From the NCBI GenBank assembly GCA_000697355.1, contig JNEN01000842.1, positions 1 through 36,339 of the forward strand: a DNA stretch of 36,339 bases, written 5' to 3'. Shown one piece after another: positions 1 to 10,126 of the stretch. Under the pieces are notes generated by a model. The model did not search any database, was not told the DNA's origin, and saw nothing but the letters and a program-made list of their open reading frames with translations. Within the stretch, counting starts at the first letter, position 1. The number at the start of each line of letters is the position of its first letter. This stretch comes from Syncephalastrum monosporum B8922. Its lineage: Eukaryota > Mucoromycota > Mucoromycetes > Mucorales > Syncephalastraceae. The translations under genes and the position numbers were made by a program.

Positions 1-108
1 TTTTTTTTTTCATGCCATTTCTTACCCCATGGCACCCAGGCCAAGCGCGTTCACGACAGGTCCGTTCTTTCCAAGCTGGCGGAGGATTTGCTGTTTTCCT
101 TGAGTCAT
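1..108 (-). CDS. Aldo/keto reductase copy A, 5' fragment cut by the window edge
   Basis: This is the first exon (26-108) and the start of intron 1 of an AKR gene that runs off the left end. The start codon is at 106-108. The 28 codons encode the usual AKR N-terminus, including a [15 protein letters not shown] first beta strand. The exon ends at a GT donor (24-25), and the intron enters a T10 run at base 1. Sequence and promoter are identical to copy C (plus, from 3574), because both lie in the inverted repeat. Whether a complete functional gene follows outside the window cannot be seen. Confidence 0.85.
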
Positions 109-181
109 TGTAAGTTGTTGTAGGATGTGAGACTTCTTTTATCTGAATCGCGTTTTCTCCCCTCGTACTTCAAAGGCCTCG

Positions 182-189
182 TTTATATA
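182..189 (-). promoter_or_regulatory. TATA box of AKR copy A
   Basis: On the minus strand this reads TATATAAA, 74 bp upstream of the copy A start codon. It is the mirror copy of the TATA box at 3493-3500 in the other repeat arm. Recognised by consensus and position only. Confidence 0.6.
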
Positions 190-452
190 GACGCGTAGTT
201 ATCCTTTTGGCGCAGCAGACAACAGCAAAAATAAGGTTCAAAAAATAGCAAGAGATGCGCGTCGCGTTCCGCGCTCTACCTTTTTTGGTATGTCCAAAGC
301 TCATTTAAGGTTCATAAAATGGCAACTTGTTACGTTCTTTTGATTGCCTTTTTCAGAGCAGGCTATGCACTACTGTATGTACTGTACAGTATGTACGGTA
401 TGTACTGTATACCGCAGTAGCACAACAATCAGTAGAGCAGCGTTAATATACA

Positions 453-1321
453 GTGCCCGCTCAATAGCTCGGTCACCACCGTTGCAGCCCCTGGTGATCG
501 ACTTACGAATGATCGACTTATAAAACTGATACGCCAACCTAAGACAACGGCTGATACGTATTCCGTGTACTCTACAATACATGTGATGCGTAGCACAGCT
601 ACATATAGTCACCTTTTCCATTTTTTCGCCTGCTTTCGATAACAATACGCATCAACTTACTGACTGCCAAAAATTAGCTATATGCCGGAAGCATAAGCGT
701 ACAACGTCTCCGTACAGTTAACACCTGCCCGCGCAGTGGGCTCAGGAAGATTTCGGGCTGACAGCAAAGCCAAGCCAAGCCAATCCACCATCTCTCTGGT
801 TAAATGCATCATTGTCCTGGTTGCTGCAGGTCGCTCAAATCCTAAATCTGACGTGTTATATCGAGTTTTCGACTACTTTCATTGGTTGATCCTAACTCGA
901 TCGTTTGGGTGGGGCCTGACCGAGTATCGAGTTATCCAGCAGGGACTGCATATCTGTACCAAAAATTCATTTCTTGCGCTTTGGACCCGGAATGACTTAC
1001 AGCTGATCTCTTCTAAAGGTGAACGGTCTTGTACCGGAAAAAGACGCGCGTACTCCATTCATATTGTCCTGTGCCATTCCAGTTCAGTAGGATCTCCTGC
1101 AGTACACTCCACTAGTGCGTCCCTGCTGTGGCTGCTAATGCTTTGAAGACTATGTTTATGCCAGTCGTCACACTTTCCATGATATCTTCAAAGGAAGGCG
1201 CCGTATCTTCAATGAGACTCATGCGCATAAAGATTTTTATGTCATATCTTACACCGATATGCAAATTTGCTTTTCCATAAGAGATTTTTATATTCGATAC
1301 TGAGACATTCAAAGTAAATAA
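453..1321. other. Gene-free spacer between the left repeat arm and AKR copy B
   Basis: About 870 bp with no coding sequence I can support. Open frames here are short and show no family motif or sensible splice sites. The stretch holds the distal upstream region of copy A and the 3' flank of copy B. Confidence 0.5.
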
Positions 1322-2551
1322 CTAGTAACGCTCACCGCTCACGGTAAAGGAGTCGATAATGGTGCGAATATCCTTGAGGTCTTCAGGCGTGAGTTTAACC
1401 TGGGCGGCTGCTACGTTCTGCTCCAGATTCTTGGCTTTGGTCGTGCCTGGAATGACAAAAAACTCGGGTCCTTGAGCGAGTACCCAGGCGAGACAAAGCT
1501 GACCAGCTGTGCAACCCTTGCGAGATGCCAATGCTTCAATCTTGCTCACCAGCTCGAGGTTCTTCTTAAAGTTTTCACCCTTGAAGCGAGGATTATGCTT
1601 GCGGAAATCGTCATCAGCAAAGTCATCGGGAGACTTGATGGCGCCGGTCAAGAAGCCGCGTCCGAGAGGTGAGCTACGTATCCAAATGAGTGTGGTTTAA
1701 TTTAGAGGCCATGTCCTAACTTACTATGCAACGACAGCAATACCAAGCTCACGGCAGGTATCGAGCAGGCCGTTTTTCTCAATATCCAACGTCCAGGGAG
1801 AATACTCGACTTGGTACGCAGTGATAGGATGGACTGCATGCGCACGTCGAAGAGTTGCAGCATCGCACTCGGAGAGTCCCAGATAGCGTACTTTGCCCTG
1901 CTCAACCAAGCTGGCCATGGCCTTCACCGTCTCTTCGATGGGACTAATAGTACATTGGGATGGGAAAGGGAAAAATCATAAATACGGATGGAATTTCAAA
2001 ATCGAAGCACTTACGTAGTGGGGTCTGGGCGATGCTGGTAGTACAAGTCGATCGTATCGACGCCGAGACGCTTCAAGCTGTCTTCGCACGCCGCGAGAAC
2101 ATACTCGGGTTTGCCGTTCGGGGGCAGGAACTGACCAGATGCGTCGCGCTTCAAAGAGAACTTGGTACAAAGGAAGATTTTGTCACGCTGTGTCTTGAGG
2201 ATGTGAGACAGGAGCTCTTCATTCTTGCCGTCGCCGTAAATATCAGCCGTATCCCAAAACGTGCACCTGTTGCAGATCTTGTTAATAAACAAAAGCCAGT
2301 ACATGTGAGAAAAGAGAAAGGTTAGTCACTTACCCCAAGTCAATGGCGCGCTGGAGCACCTTGAGGCTATCCTCGTCATTGTTCTTGCCAGTGTAAAAGT
2401 CGCTCATGCTAACCGGAAAAAAATGTAAGTCCTGTTAGTCATGCGGTTGCGGTTGTATGGTACAAGACAGTTCGCATTACCCCATAGCACCGAAACCGAG
2501 TGCGTTCAAAACAGGGCCATTCGCTCCGAGCTTGTGTTCAATTTTGGACAT
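1322..2551 (-). CDS. Aldo/keto reductase copy B (AKR13/YakC-like)
   Basis: NAD(P)H-dependent oxidoreductase with a TIM barrel, expected to be cytosolic and to reduce aldehydes or ketones. Exons in transcript order are 2481-2551, 2334-2408, 2015-2266, 1725-1943 and 1322-1673. They join to 969 nt, 322 residues. The family's catalytic tetrad is present: Asp and Tyr in DTADIYG near residue 55, Lys in FLCTKFS, and His in YYQHRPD. The C-terminal cofactor segment FVIPGTTK is also present. All four introns lie at the same places and phases as in copy C. Exon 1 is 12 nt shorter than in copy C, and the protein ends right after SGERY, lacking copy C's last 11 residues. AT-rich sequence around 2601-2610 could serve as a weak TATA element. 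The physiological substrate is unknown; AKR13 relatives act on aryl or quinone carbonyls or pyridoxal-type substrates. Confidence 0.93.
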
Positions 2552-3229
2552 GATGAAATATGGGTAAAGAGGTGTTTTCCTGGATGAAAAGAAGACAGAT
2601 TTTATATTTTGAGTGCGCGGAAAAAATAATATGCGCGAGGACCAAAATTTGAGAGGACGCGTCAATCTTTTTCCAAATTGGGAAGTTAGGGCATATTCGT
2701 GCTGGGCCTAACGTAACGATTTTCGGTGGAACATATTCCGAGCCCATGCAGATGGGAAAAGGTATGAGATGCGACACATAAACAACATACATAGTGAAGG
2801 AATGTGACATATGTCCATTTGACATAAAGCTGGAAGATACATGTCCTCAGCAGTTATTTCCGTAGGTATTACACAAGGTGGTTTTTCTGTCCTTCCGTAT
2901 AACAACTGCGTCCCGATGATCAAGATTCACCGTGGTGCTGCTATGGCATACACATTTTTAGATTAATGCCAGTTTGGCCAGTCATAGTAATCGCTGCAGT
3001 CACAGACCATTTGTCCGTTCAACGTACTATGCTTACTCGCGTGTTGTATGTAGCAACATTTATTCGTAAACGTGGAGGCGGTTCGATCCCCGAAAGTTTT
3101 TTATCGCTTCATAAATCAGTCTTGCACCTTACTAACACATGTAGATACTGGTATAGCAGTGTATTCCTAACAATGTATACACCGCGCACGATGATGCTGC
3201 TTAATGCAGTGGTACCAGAATCAGCGTCA
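2552..3229. other. Intergenic region upstream of AKR copy B
   Basis: Divergent spacer between copy B (minus) and the right arm of the inverted repeat. It should hold the promoter of copy B. I found no supported gene in it. A frame at 2966-3253 on the plus strand has no recognisable motif. Confidence 0.5.
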
Positions 3230-3270
3230 TGTATATTAACGCTGCTCTACTGATTGTTGTGCTACTGCGG

Positions 3271-3312
3271 TATACAGTACATACCGTACATACTGTACAG
3301 TACATACAGTAG
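3271..3312. repeat. GTAC-rich imperfect tandem repeat with a 12-bp palindrome
   Basis: GTAC cores start at 3277, 3286, 3295 and 3300 inside GTACATAC-like units. Bases 3291-3302 (TACTGTACAGTA) are a perfect palindrome. The mirror copy lies at about 370-411. It could bind a dimeric regulator or form a small cruciform; neither can be shown from sequence. Confidence 0.6.
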
Positions 3313-3492
3313 TGCATAGCCTGCTCTGAAAAAGGCAATCAAAAGAACGTAACAAGTTGCCATTTTATGAACCTTAAATGAGCTTTGGACATACCAAAAA
3401 AGGTAGAGCGCGGAACGCGACGCGCATCTCTTGCTATTTTTTGAACCTTATTTTTGCTGTTGTCTGCTGCGCCAAAAGGATAACTACGCGTC

Positions 3493-3500
3493 TATATAAA
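3493..3500 (+). promoter_or_regulatory. TATA box of AKR copy C
   Basis: TATATAAA, 73 bp upstream of the start codon at 3574. Duplicated exactly in the left repeat arm. Two near-identical 15-bp elements (3362-3376 and 3436-3450, ATTTT[A/T]TGAACCTTA) lie upstream in the same promoter. Confidence 0.65.
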
Positions 3501-3573
3501 CGAGGCCTTTGAAGTACGAGGGGAGAAAACGCGATTCAGATAAAAGAAGTCTCACATCCTACAACAACTTACA

Positions 3574-4866
3574 ATGACTCAAGGAAAACAGCAAATCCTC
3601 CGCCAGCTTGGAAAGAACGGACCTGTCGTGAACGCGCTTGGCCTGGGTGCCATGGGGTAAGAAATGGCATGAAAAAAAAAAGGCAACTGCAAGGCTGACA
3701 CAATTTCAGCATGAGTGCTTTTTACACAGGCCGCGGCAATATTAATGAAAGCATAAAGGTCCTCGAAGCGGCTATAGAGCGAGGGTAAGATTGACGCAAA
3801 AGGGAAAAAAAAAAGTGTGTTAAGAATTGAGGAACGTTTTACTCATATTTTTTACGTTCTTTATCAGATGCACCTTCATTGATACGGCAGATATTTACGG
3901 AAAAGGCGACAATGAGAAGCTTCTGTCTCATGTTCTGAAGAACTACCGTGATAAGATCTTCCTGTGTACCAAGTTTTCCATGCGCCTCGATGAACCTGAG
4001 GGAGTGGCAAACATTGACGGTCGTCCAGAGTATGTTCAGGCAGCCTGTGAGGCTAGTCTAAAACGACTCGGCATTGACACAATTGACCTGTACTATCAGC
4101 ACCGTGTCGATTTCAACACGTAAGAGCACTCTCTATGAACCTCATGTATGAATTTCTTGCTCAACTAATAAAACCATAAACTTTGCATGTAGACCTATTG
4201 AAGATACAGTGAAAGCCATGGCTGATTTGGTCAAGCAAGGCAAAGTGCGATACCTCGGCCTCTCTGAGTGCAGCGCTCAGACCCTCCGTCGGGCCTACGC
4301 GGTGCACCCCATCACAGCTGTGCAAGTCGAATTCTCACCCTGGACACTGGACATTGAGCAAAACGGACTTTTGGAGGCGGCTCGCGAGCTCGGTGTTGCA
4401 ATTGTGGCATAGTACGTACACAACATCTGCATACGGGAGTAATGATATAACTCACCATCACGTTACACATTCGTATTATGATAGCTCGCCCTTAGGCCGC
4501 GGTTTTCTCACAGGTGCTATCAAGTCAGTAGACGACCTCGCTGCTGATGACTCTCGCAGACTGCATCCGCGATTTACAGGCGACAATTTCATCAAGAATC
4601 TCGAACTCGTTGATAAAATCAAGGAGCTCGCCCAGCGAAAAGGATATAGCTCAAGCCAGCTGTGTCTTGCCTGGGTGCTAGCGCAAGGTGAAGACTTTTT
4701 TGTGATTCCCGGTACGACCAAGCTGAGAAATCTGGAGGAGAATCTGGCCGCGACTCAGATTCGATTGACCCAAGAAGAAATGGACGAGATCCGGTCCATT
4801 ATCACGTCTTTTGAGGTCTCCGGTCAGCGCTACAAGCCGTCATTTATGGAACTCTTGGACCAATAA
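3574..4866 (+). CDS. Aldo/keto reductase copy C (AKR13/YakC-like)
   Basis: Complete NAD(P)H-dependent aldo/keto reductase. Exons are 3574-3656, 3710-3784, 3868-4119, 4193-4411 and 4485-4866: 1011 nt, 336 residues, the normal family length. Catalytic Asp and Tyr lie in DTADIYG near residue 60, Lys in FLCTKFS, His in YYQHRVD. The barrel strands VRYLGLSE and [11 protein letters not shown] and the cofactor loop FVIPGTTK follow in order. The start at 3574 has a good TATA box 73 bp upstream and gives the same N-terminal length as relatives. Promoter, exon 1 and the start of intron 1 are identical to copy A through the inverted repeat. From exon 2 onward it is clearly diverged from copy B, though collinear with it. 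Substrate not deducible; a stress or detoxification role is inferred from the family and from the exporter genes nearby. Confidence 0.94.
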
Positions 4867-5669
4867 GGTCACTTTCCACAAACCAATGTAAACCTCATAC
4901 CTATATCTGTTTATAAGACCTGTTTAGATCAGTTTTTCAACCAGGATTGCAAAAAAAAATACGATTAAACCGAGAGTTTACTCACCCACAAAGATTATCT
5001 GTCTTTACCTCCCAAAAAAAATGGTACTAACAATAACCTGTCTTTTACAAAAGCCAGTCAACAAGATGAATAGAGCAGACGCCTTTTTGACAAGTAAAGC
5101 AAAAATCAAAGAGAAACACAAAGATATAAATAAAAAAAAAAAAGAATAGAGAAAATTGTACAGTAATTTGTAACAGTGTCGATGTAGCTGACTTTGTAGT
5201 CTGTTTGCTTGTAATGCAGGGACATGATTCATCAGCAGCTTTTCCAAAAGCAACATTTTTTAAATATGTGGACCATTTCTTTCTGTGAGAGAACGACAAT
5301 ACCATTAAAGTATTCTCTGTCAAAAGGCGTAGGCTCATACAATGTGCTTCAGCCATCTTCCTCTCTGTGATGTTGAATTGTGTGGGAGGTGAAGTGGTCA
5401 GTGCGTGAAAGGGTTGCACCAGACTGGGAACGATCGGCTCCGCAGCTCCGCATGCATTGATGATCATATACCGTCTGTCTTTTATACGAAGGAAAGAAAG
5501 GCCAGACACTGCTGTATAAGCATACAACAAAGGCAGTGTGGCTACGTTGACCGCTATACAGCTTGCTTGAAGTATGCATGCTGCTGGCTTGCATTAATTG
5601 AGGATGCTCACTCTCTCACTTTCTGTTTTGAGATTGTGAAACAAAACCCAGTCTGTCAGGAACAGTTCC

Positions 5670-5671
<2 letters not shown>

Positions 5672-5704
<33 letters not shown>
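5672..5704. repeat. (CAG)11 trinucleotide microsatellite
   Basis: Eleven perfect CAG units. In one plus-strand frame they would encode a glutamine run inside a 124-codon open frame (5405-5779). That frame has no other protein-like feature, so I treat this as a simple repeat, not part of a gene. Confidence 0.9.
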
Positions 5705-5709
<5 letters not shown>

Positions 5710-6488
5710 AGGAGTACCAAAGGAAACACGCTGCTATTCACCACTTCCAGTCCAAAAGACCTTTTGCATGGCAGAATAGTTACAAAGCTACAAACAAGAG
5801 AACTGACTCATCGCCTCATTGAGCCGTGACCAGGCTAATGACGGACGAACGAGTGGCACTACTGCAATTCTCCGCGCTCCGCGGGCAGCAACAGCTTAAT
5901 GAAGCGCGTCCATGTGGTAATTCTGAAATTCACAGCACGCGCATACGAAAGAGATCCACTCTCTGCTCAGAAACGGGGTATATGCCGCAGTTTCTGGGGA
6001 AAAGCCACCGTTTTTGAAAAGTGTATAAATACAGCCCTCTTTTTTCGCCTTTCTCCCTCTCTTTTTTCTTTTTTCTTTTTTCTTCATACGCTAGCACCTG
6101 TAAGGGGGATGCTGCAGCGGTTCCAGGTTTGAATTGGCTATCCTGGTTAAATGTATATCGTCAGCATCACCTCCCAAAATAAAAAAGTTAAAAATGATAA
6201 AAAGGGTGGGAACAAGGAAAAAGCAGGTGGAGGAAAGCTTGCTCTTTTTCCGGAAGACTAGGTTACACATATGCGTATGATCTGGCATACTGTAGCGCGC
6301 GACAGGAAATTGGGAGACAAGTCTTGTACTGTGCAATAGACAGCTGTGGGGTGTTTGTCGTCCATGCCGCAGCAGAGTTGACGTTTCCTTGGACATGCTC
6401 TTTTCGCCGATCGGTGCAACCCCGTGCACAATGCATTACTGACAAAAAAATTACGCGCGTCCCTTGCCCTTTTGAAGACCGTACTGGA

Positions 6489-6497
6489 CTATAAAAA
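6489..6497 (+). promoter_or_regulatory. Relic TATA box of AKR copy D
   Basis: CTATAAAAA about 60 bp upstream of the copy D start codon at 6553. This is the spacing seen for copy C, so the pseudogene still carries a core promoter motif. Confidence 0.5.
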
Positions 6498-6552
6498 AGC
6501 AGGATGTAGGTGGAAGGTTGGAAAGAAATTACAAGCACAATCCACCATCCAT

Positions 6553-7734
6553 ATGACCGTCATCCCAAAACTTCTACCACGCCAGCTTGGTAAAGTCGGT
6601 CCGACAGTGAGCGCAAATGGCTTTTGGAGCTACGGGGAAACTTTGCCAATACATACATGATCAGGACGACGTGGACTTATACAATGATCTGAACAGCATG
6701 AGCGATTTCTATTCTGACCCAGGCCGCGACCCTGATGAGAATAACTTGAAGACTCTCGAGCGCACCTTTGAATTGGGGCAAGTAGAAGGCATCGACGAAT
6801 CTTTTCGCATGTGATAGATCAAATCTAAGCTATGGTGCATTAGATCTGTCATATGAATACAGCAAAACTGTATTGTTAAAGCAAGAACGAGGAGCCCATT
6901 GGCAAGGCTTTCAAGAGTGGTGCGGATAGGAACAATGTCTTCCATTGCACAAAGTTTGGCGCTCGAAGAGACGCAGAGGACAAGTTCCTGCCAAGCGTGC
7001 AATGATACTTTGAAGCGTCTGCATGTTGATTATATTGCTCTTTACTATCAGCATTACGTGGACCCTGAAACGCAAGAGCACAGGATGAGATATATCTGCG
7101 TGCTTATACGTTATAATGATTACTAGACCAATTGAGGGCACTTTCAAGGCCATGGCAGACCTAGTAAAGGAAGGCAGGGTACGGTATCTTGGTTTATCTA
7201 CCTGTGATGCCGAGGCGCTGCGTCGCGCGTATGCCGTACATCCCATCGCAGCCGGCAGATGGAATACTCTCGTTGGGCTCTTGAAAACAAAACCAATGGT
7301 CCTTTGGATGCCACGCGTAAGCTCGGCGTAGCCTTTTTTGCCTGGTAAGCATCTCTACTATCGAAAATGCAAGTATTACTCATCAGATTTTGTAGCTCAC
7401 CGCTTGGAGGAGACTTCATGTCGGGTGTTTTCCGGTTGCTTCAAAATTTCCCAGAGAATGACATTCGAAAAAACTTTACCCGTTTTCAGCGAGAGAACTT
7501 TCACAAAAACCTCGAACTTGTCAGGATTTTGCAGCACTGAAGGGCTAAACTGCGATACAGTTAGTCCTTGCGTGGGTATTTGCACAAGGCCCGGATTTCT
7601 TCATTATACCTGGCACAGCCAAAATAATCAACTTAGAGCACAACGTAAATGGAGCCCAGGTCCAACTCACTCCAGAAGAGCTGAAAGAATCCCATGATAT
7701 CCTAAAGTGTCTTGAACTTGCCGACAAAAAATAA
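6553..7734 (+). pseudogene. Aldo/keto reductase copy D, degenerate pseudogene
   Basis: Collinear with copies B and C over its whole length but broken many times. The intron 1 donor reads GGGGAAAC where intact copies have GGGTAAG, though the acceptor before MSDFY survives. At the catalytic DTADIYG site it reads NTAKLYC followed by a stop, so the catalytic Asp codon is Asn. Around 7000-7010 a deletion or frameshift separates the CTKF segment from the DTLKRL...YYQH segment. Another shift lies near 7250, after AYAVHPIAA. An in-frame stop follows ILQH near 7540. The C-terminal part then reads cleanly (WVFAQGPDFFIIPGTAK) to a TAA at 7732-7734. Lesions are spread along the gene, as expected for an old duplicate that lost function. 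Intron 4 still has usable GT and AG ends. Confidence 0.92.
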
Positions 7735-8049
7735 ATTGGTACCGAGTACAGTGTATCTAATGAAAACCTTTCTCTGATTTCGAATGTATAATTACTACTT
7801 TGTAGCTACAAGCGACGGAAACGGCAGTACCTTATTTCTACCTTTGCTTTCCTGCTCACAAATGTAGAGGTCCTAGGGTCATGCTATTTATTTTCTATGA
7901 ATATATTTCATGTTGTTTGTGACCCCTATGGCGCTGCTGAATTGTATTGATGCGGGGTGGAGAGGTATTATGCGTTTTATGCATACGTACAGAGGTGAGG
8001 TTGAGGGATATTTGGAGATATGGTAATGCTGTAATTGATGTAAACGCAA
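7735..8049. other. Spacer between converging AKR pseudogene and MFS gene
   Basis: About 315 bp of AT-rich 3' flank shared by the pseudogene (plus) and the MFS transporter (minus). No gene or structured element seen. Confidence 0.5.
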
Positions 8050-10126
8050 TTATTGATCACCCGAGTCCTCACGAAGCTGTTGCCATTTGGATGCGTTATT
8101 CTTAACGTAGACCAAAGAAGCGCCAGAAATTAAAGCGATAACAGCAGCACCGGTGCAAAGTATACCGTATCCTAAAATCTCGACGAGTTTAGAAGTCAAA
8201 AGGCTTGCAATACCGGCAAAGACGTAGCTCACACAATTGCTACATGCTTTCTGATAGTTTAGCGAACGTATAGGTGTAGTCTTTTAATCCATTTTTATAT
8301 CCTTACCTAACGCTGATGCCTCTTTATTTGTATTGCTACTAACGACATAGGTATCGATAATGACAGTAACGATAATAAATGAAAATAACGCTACGGGGAG
8401 TTTTTTTTTTTTTTAGTCTGCATACCCTAGAAGCTCATCTGCAGTTAAAGAAGGGACTTACTGACAAAAAGCGTAGCAGTGGGAGCCACAACATGGATAT
8501 TGAATTTCAATAGCCAACCGGTAGCGGTAAGCGCGAGCCCAAAGAAAAGGAGGCTAAGTACAAAGAGAGGTCCGTGGATACGTATTTCGGGTACCACTTG
8601 CTTCCCATTTACTGCTGCCTTCTCTACTTTGCTTCGGTACGAGGAATCGAGGAATCGGCCGATAAGATAGTTTCCTACGTAGGTACCAGCACCGGATGCA
8701 AGAATACATATGCCCGTGAGGTTGGGAGAAAGATGATACTGCTTCCCGTACGCCCAAGATATGACCGTTATGATCAGGTAGTTTAAAGCAAAGCTACCAG
8801 GGTATAATAAGGTTCCTCTTCTCATATAGGACCTTTAGGCAAAGTACTTACTATACTCCGTTGACAAAGGTGCTGATGAAGATATTGGGGTACCTGAAGA
8901 GTTCAAAGGCTGAGAAAATACGTCTGACTAGGCCTTTGTTCCCACCACGGAACTGCCGGGACTCGTAAAAGTTCTCTTTGCTGTCATCTTGTAATCGTAG
9001 TAGCGATGGCAGGGTTTCAGGCATATACATCAGCGTCAATATCCAAGGGAGACAAGTAAGGCCGGTCATAAAGTAGAACACCGAGCGCCATCCAAACACT
9101 TTTGTGAGGCCGCCCCCAATTAAAGGACTGTATGAACAAGATTTTAGGATGAGTCGGTGAACGTGCCGGGCTGACACGTACTTACCCGCATGATGAACCA
9201 AAAACAATGCCGTTTACAAACCAGCAGAAACATGCTGCTTGCTCGTCGAGAAAATACACGTCGGCTATCACGCCCGCTACTACAGATTGTGTCTCAAATA
9301 TTCGTTCAACTTACCAACTCCATACCCACTGAGTCCTCCACTTACTGTAGAGCTTCCAGCGGCAGAGACAAATCGAAATGCAATGAGCATTGTGATGTTA
9401 TCAGAGACGCTGCACAAAGCATTCCCAATTGCAGCAACGACAAGCGATATGAGGAGAACTGGACGGCGCCCTGGATGTATGATACGTATGCATGTCGTTC
9501 AGGTCTGAAGAACTCACTCGTCTGATATTAAAATTACCATAGATTTCGCTCGCTGCGCCCCATAGCAAAGGCTTCAAGACAGTTAGACAAAGACAAGAAC
9601 ACTGGAAATTGGGTCTATGAACCAGCTTACACAGACTCCGGTGGCCAACATAAATATGGCATCTGGAAGATAGAGCGATAAGAAGCCGTCATTCTTCGAG
9701 CCCTTAATTGATCGAAATCGGGCCTCTCTTACTTGATGCATTTACCGCTGTCTCGGTTGTCTGAAAGGTGTCTTGTATTTGTAGCAAGGCTGGAAGCTGT
9801 GTGCATTGTTCAGTACGCATCACAGCATGATGAGTCGTCAACATACATATATACCCGCGTCGAGATGGGAACTGAAAATGCCCTGGAGGATCAACAATGA
9901 CGATCCAGATCAACTTTAACACTCACATGTACGCATTGAAGCAGACAATGAACAGCAGAAAGGCCTTCCTCTTGGCGGGTAGTTTTTGCGGGTGAATGTT
10001 GAGGACGGGTCCTGTCCAACAAAGGGGCCAGCACGACCATCTTTGGCGCTGAGCAAGCTGTGGCGACGTTTGCGAGACAGGATCAGACAAGCTTTGAATC
10101 GAAGCAGTGCTTGGCCGTGCTTGCAT
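8050..10126 (-). CDS. MFS transporter, DHA1-like drug/polyamine exporter
   Basis: Twelve-helix major facilitator, probably a proton antiporter exporting drugs or polyamines at the plasma membrane. Eleven exons in transcript order are 9927-10126, 9847-9871, 9733-9796, 9631-9662, 9538-9571, 9315-9470, 9186-9279, 8852-9127, 8462-8793, 8307-8390 and 8050-8246. They join to 1494 nt, 497 residues. The first helix region ends in the DHA1-typical IYLPALLQIQ. Motif A appears as GAASEIYGRRPVLL near residue 115, and motif C/GWR as GPLIGGGLTKVFGWRSVF near 202-219. A charged central loop (DDSKENFYESRQF) separates the two halves. Exon 2 is only 25 nt, but it is needed to keep frame and restores the IYLPAL motif. 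The start at 10126 is the likely one; the N-terminal 45 residues are polar. It diverges from the CoA ligase gene at 10634. Confidence 0.92.

Larger units (their letters stand above)
1..452. repeat. Left arm of a perfect 452-bp inverted repeat
   Basis: Bases 1-452 are the exact reverse complement of 3230-3681. I compared the whole arm block by block and found no mismatch or gap. The match stops sharply at 453/3229. At its other end it runs into the window edge inside an A/T homopolymer, so the true repeat may be longer. The arm holds the promoter, first exon and start of intron 1 of an aldo/keto reductase gene. The 2777 bp between the arms is not palindromic and contains a different, intact AKR copy. 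Confidence 0.97.
3230..3681. repeat. Right arm of the perfect 452-bp inverted repeat
   Basis: Exact reverse complement of 1-452. It begins about 345 bp upstream of the copy C start codon and ends within the A11 run of copy C intron 1. Promoter and exon are both included and equally conserved. This points to a very recent duplication, gene conversion or an assembly effect, not to selection on coding sequence alone. Confidence 0.97.
4867..6552. other. 1.7-kb gene-poor spacer between AKR copies C and D
   Basis: No gene I can support. Several frames of 60-160 codons exist on both strands, but none shows a motif, a plausible splice pattern or coding-like composition. The stretch contains A/T homopolymers (for example near 5130-5143), a CAG repeat at 5672-5704 and a pyrimidine-rich tract near 6046-6084. 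The region just before 6553 holds the old promoter of copy D, including a TATA-like element. Confidence 0.5.

Noticed and set aside
3050..3110. GGTTCGATCCC resembling a tRNA B box
   Set aside because: Flanking bases do not form a T-arm stem, and no A box, anticodon arm or acceptor pairing is found upstream.
5405..5779. Plus-strand frame with a glutamine run
   Set aside because: The Q run comes only from the CAG microsatellite; the rest has no motif, promoter or splice support.
8794..8851. Apparent stop codon at an MFS exon junction
   Set aside because: Using the acceptor at 8794-8795 (GGTAG) gives a 58-nt intron and restores frame through VYFALNYL.
9704..9922. Apparent frameshift between the first exons of the MFS gene
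   Set aside because: Resolved by a 25-nt micro-exon at 9847-9871, after which the whole 1494-nt coding sequence is in frame.
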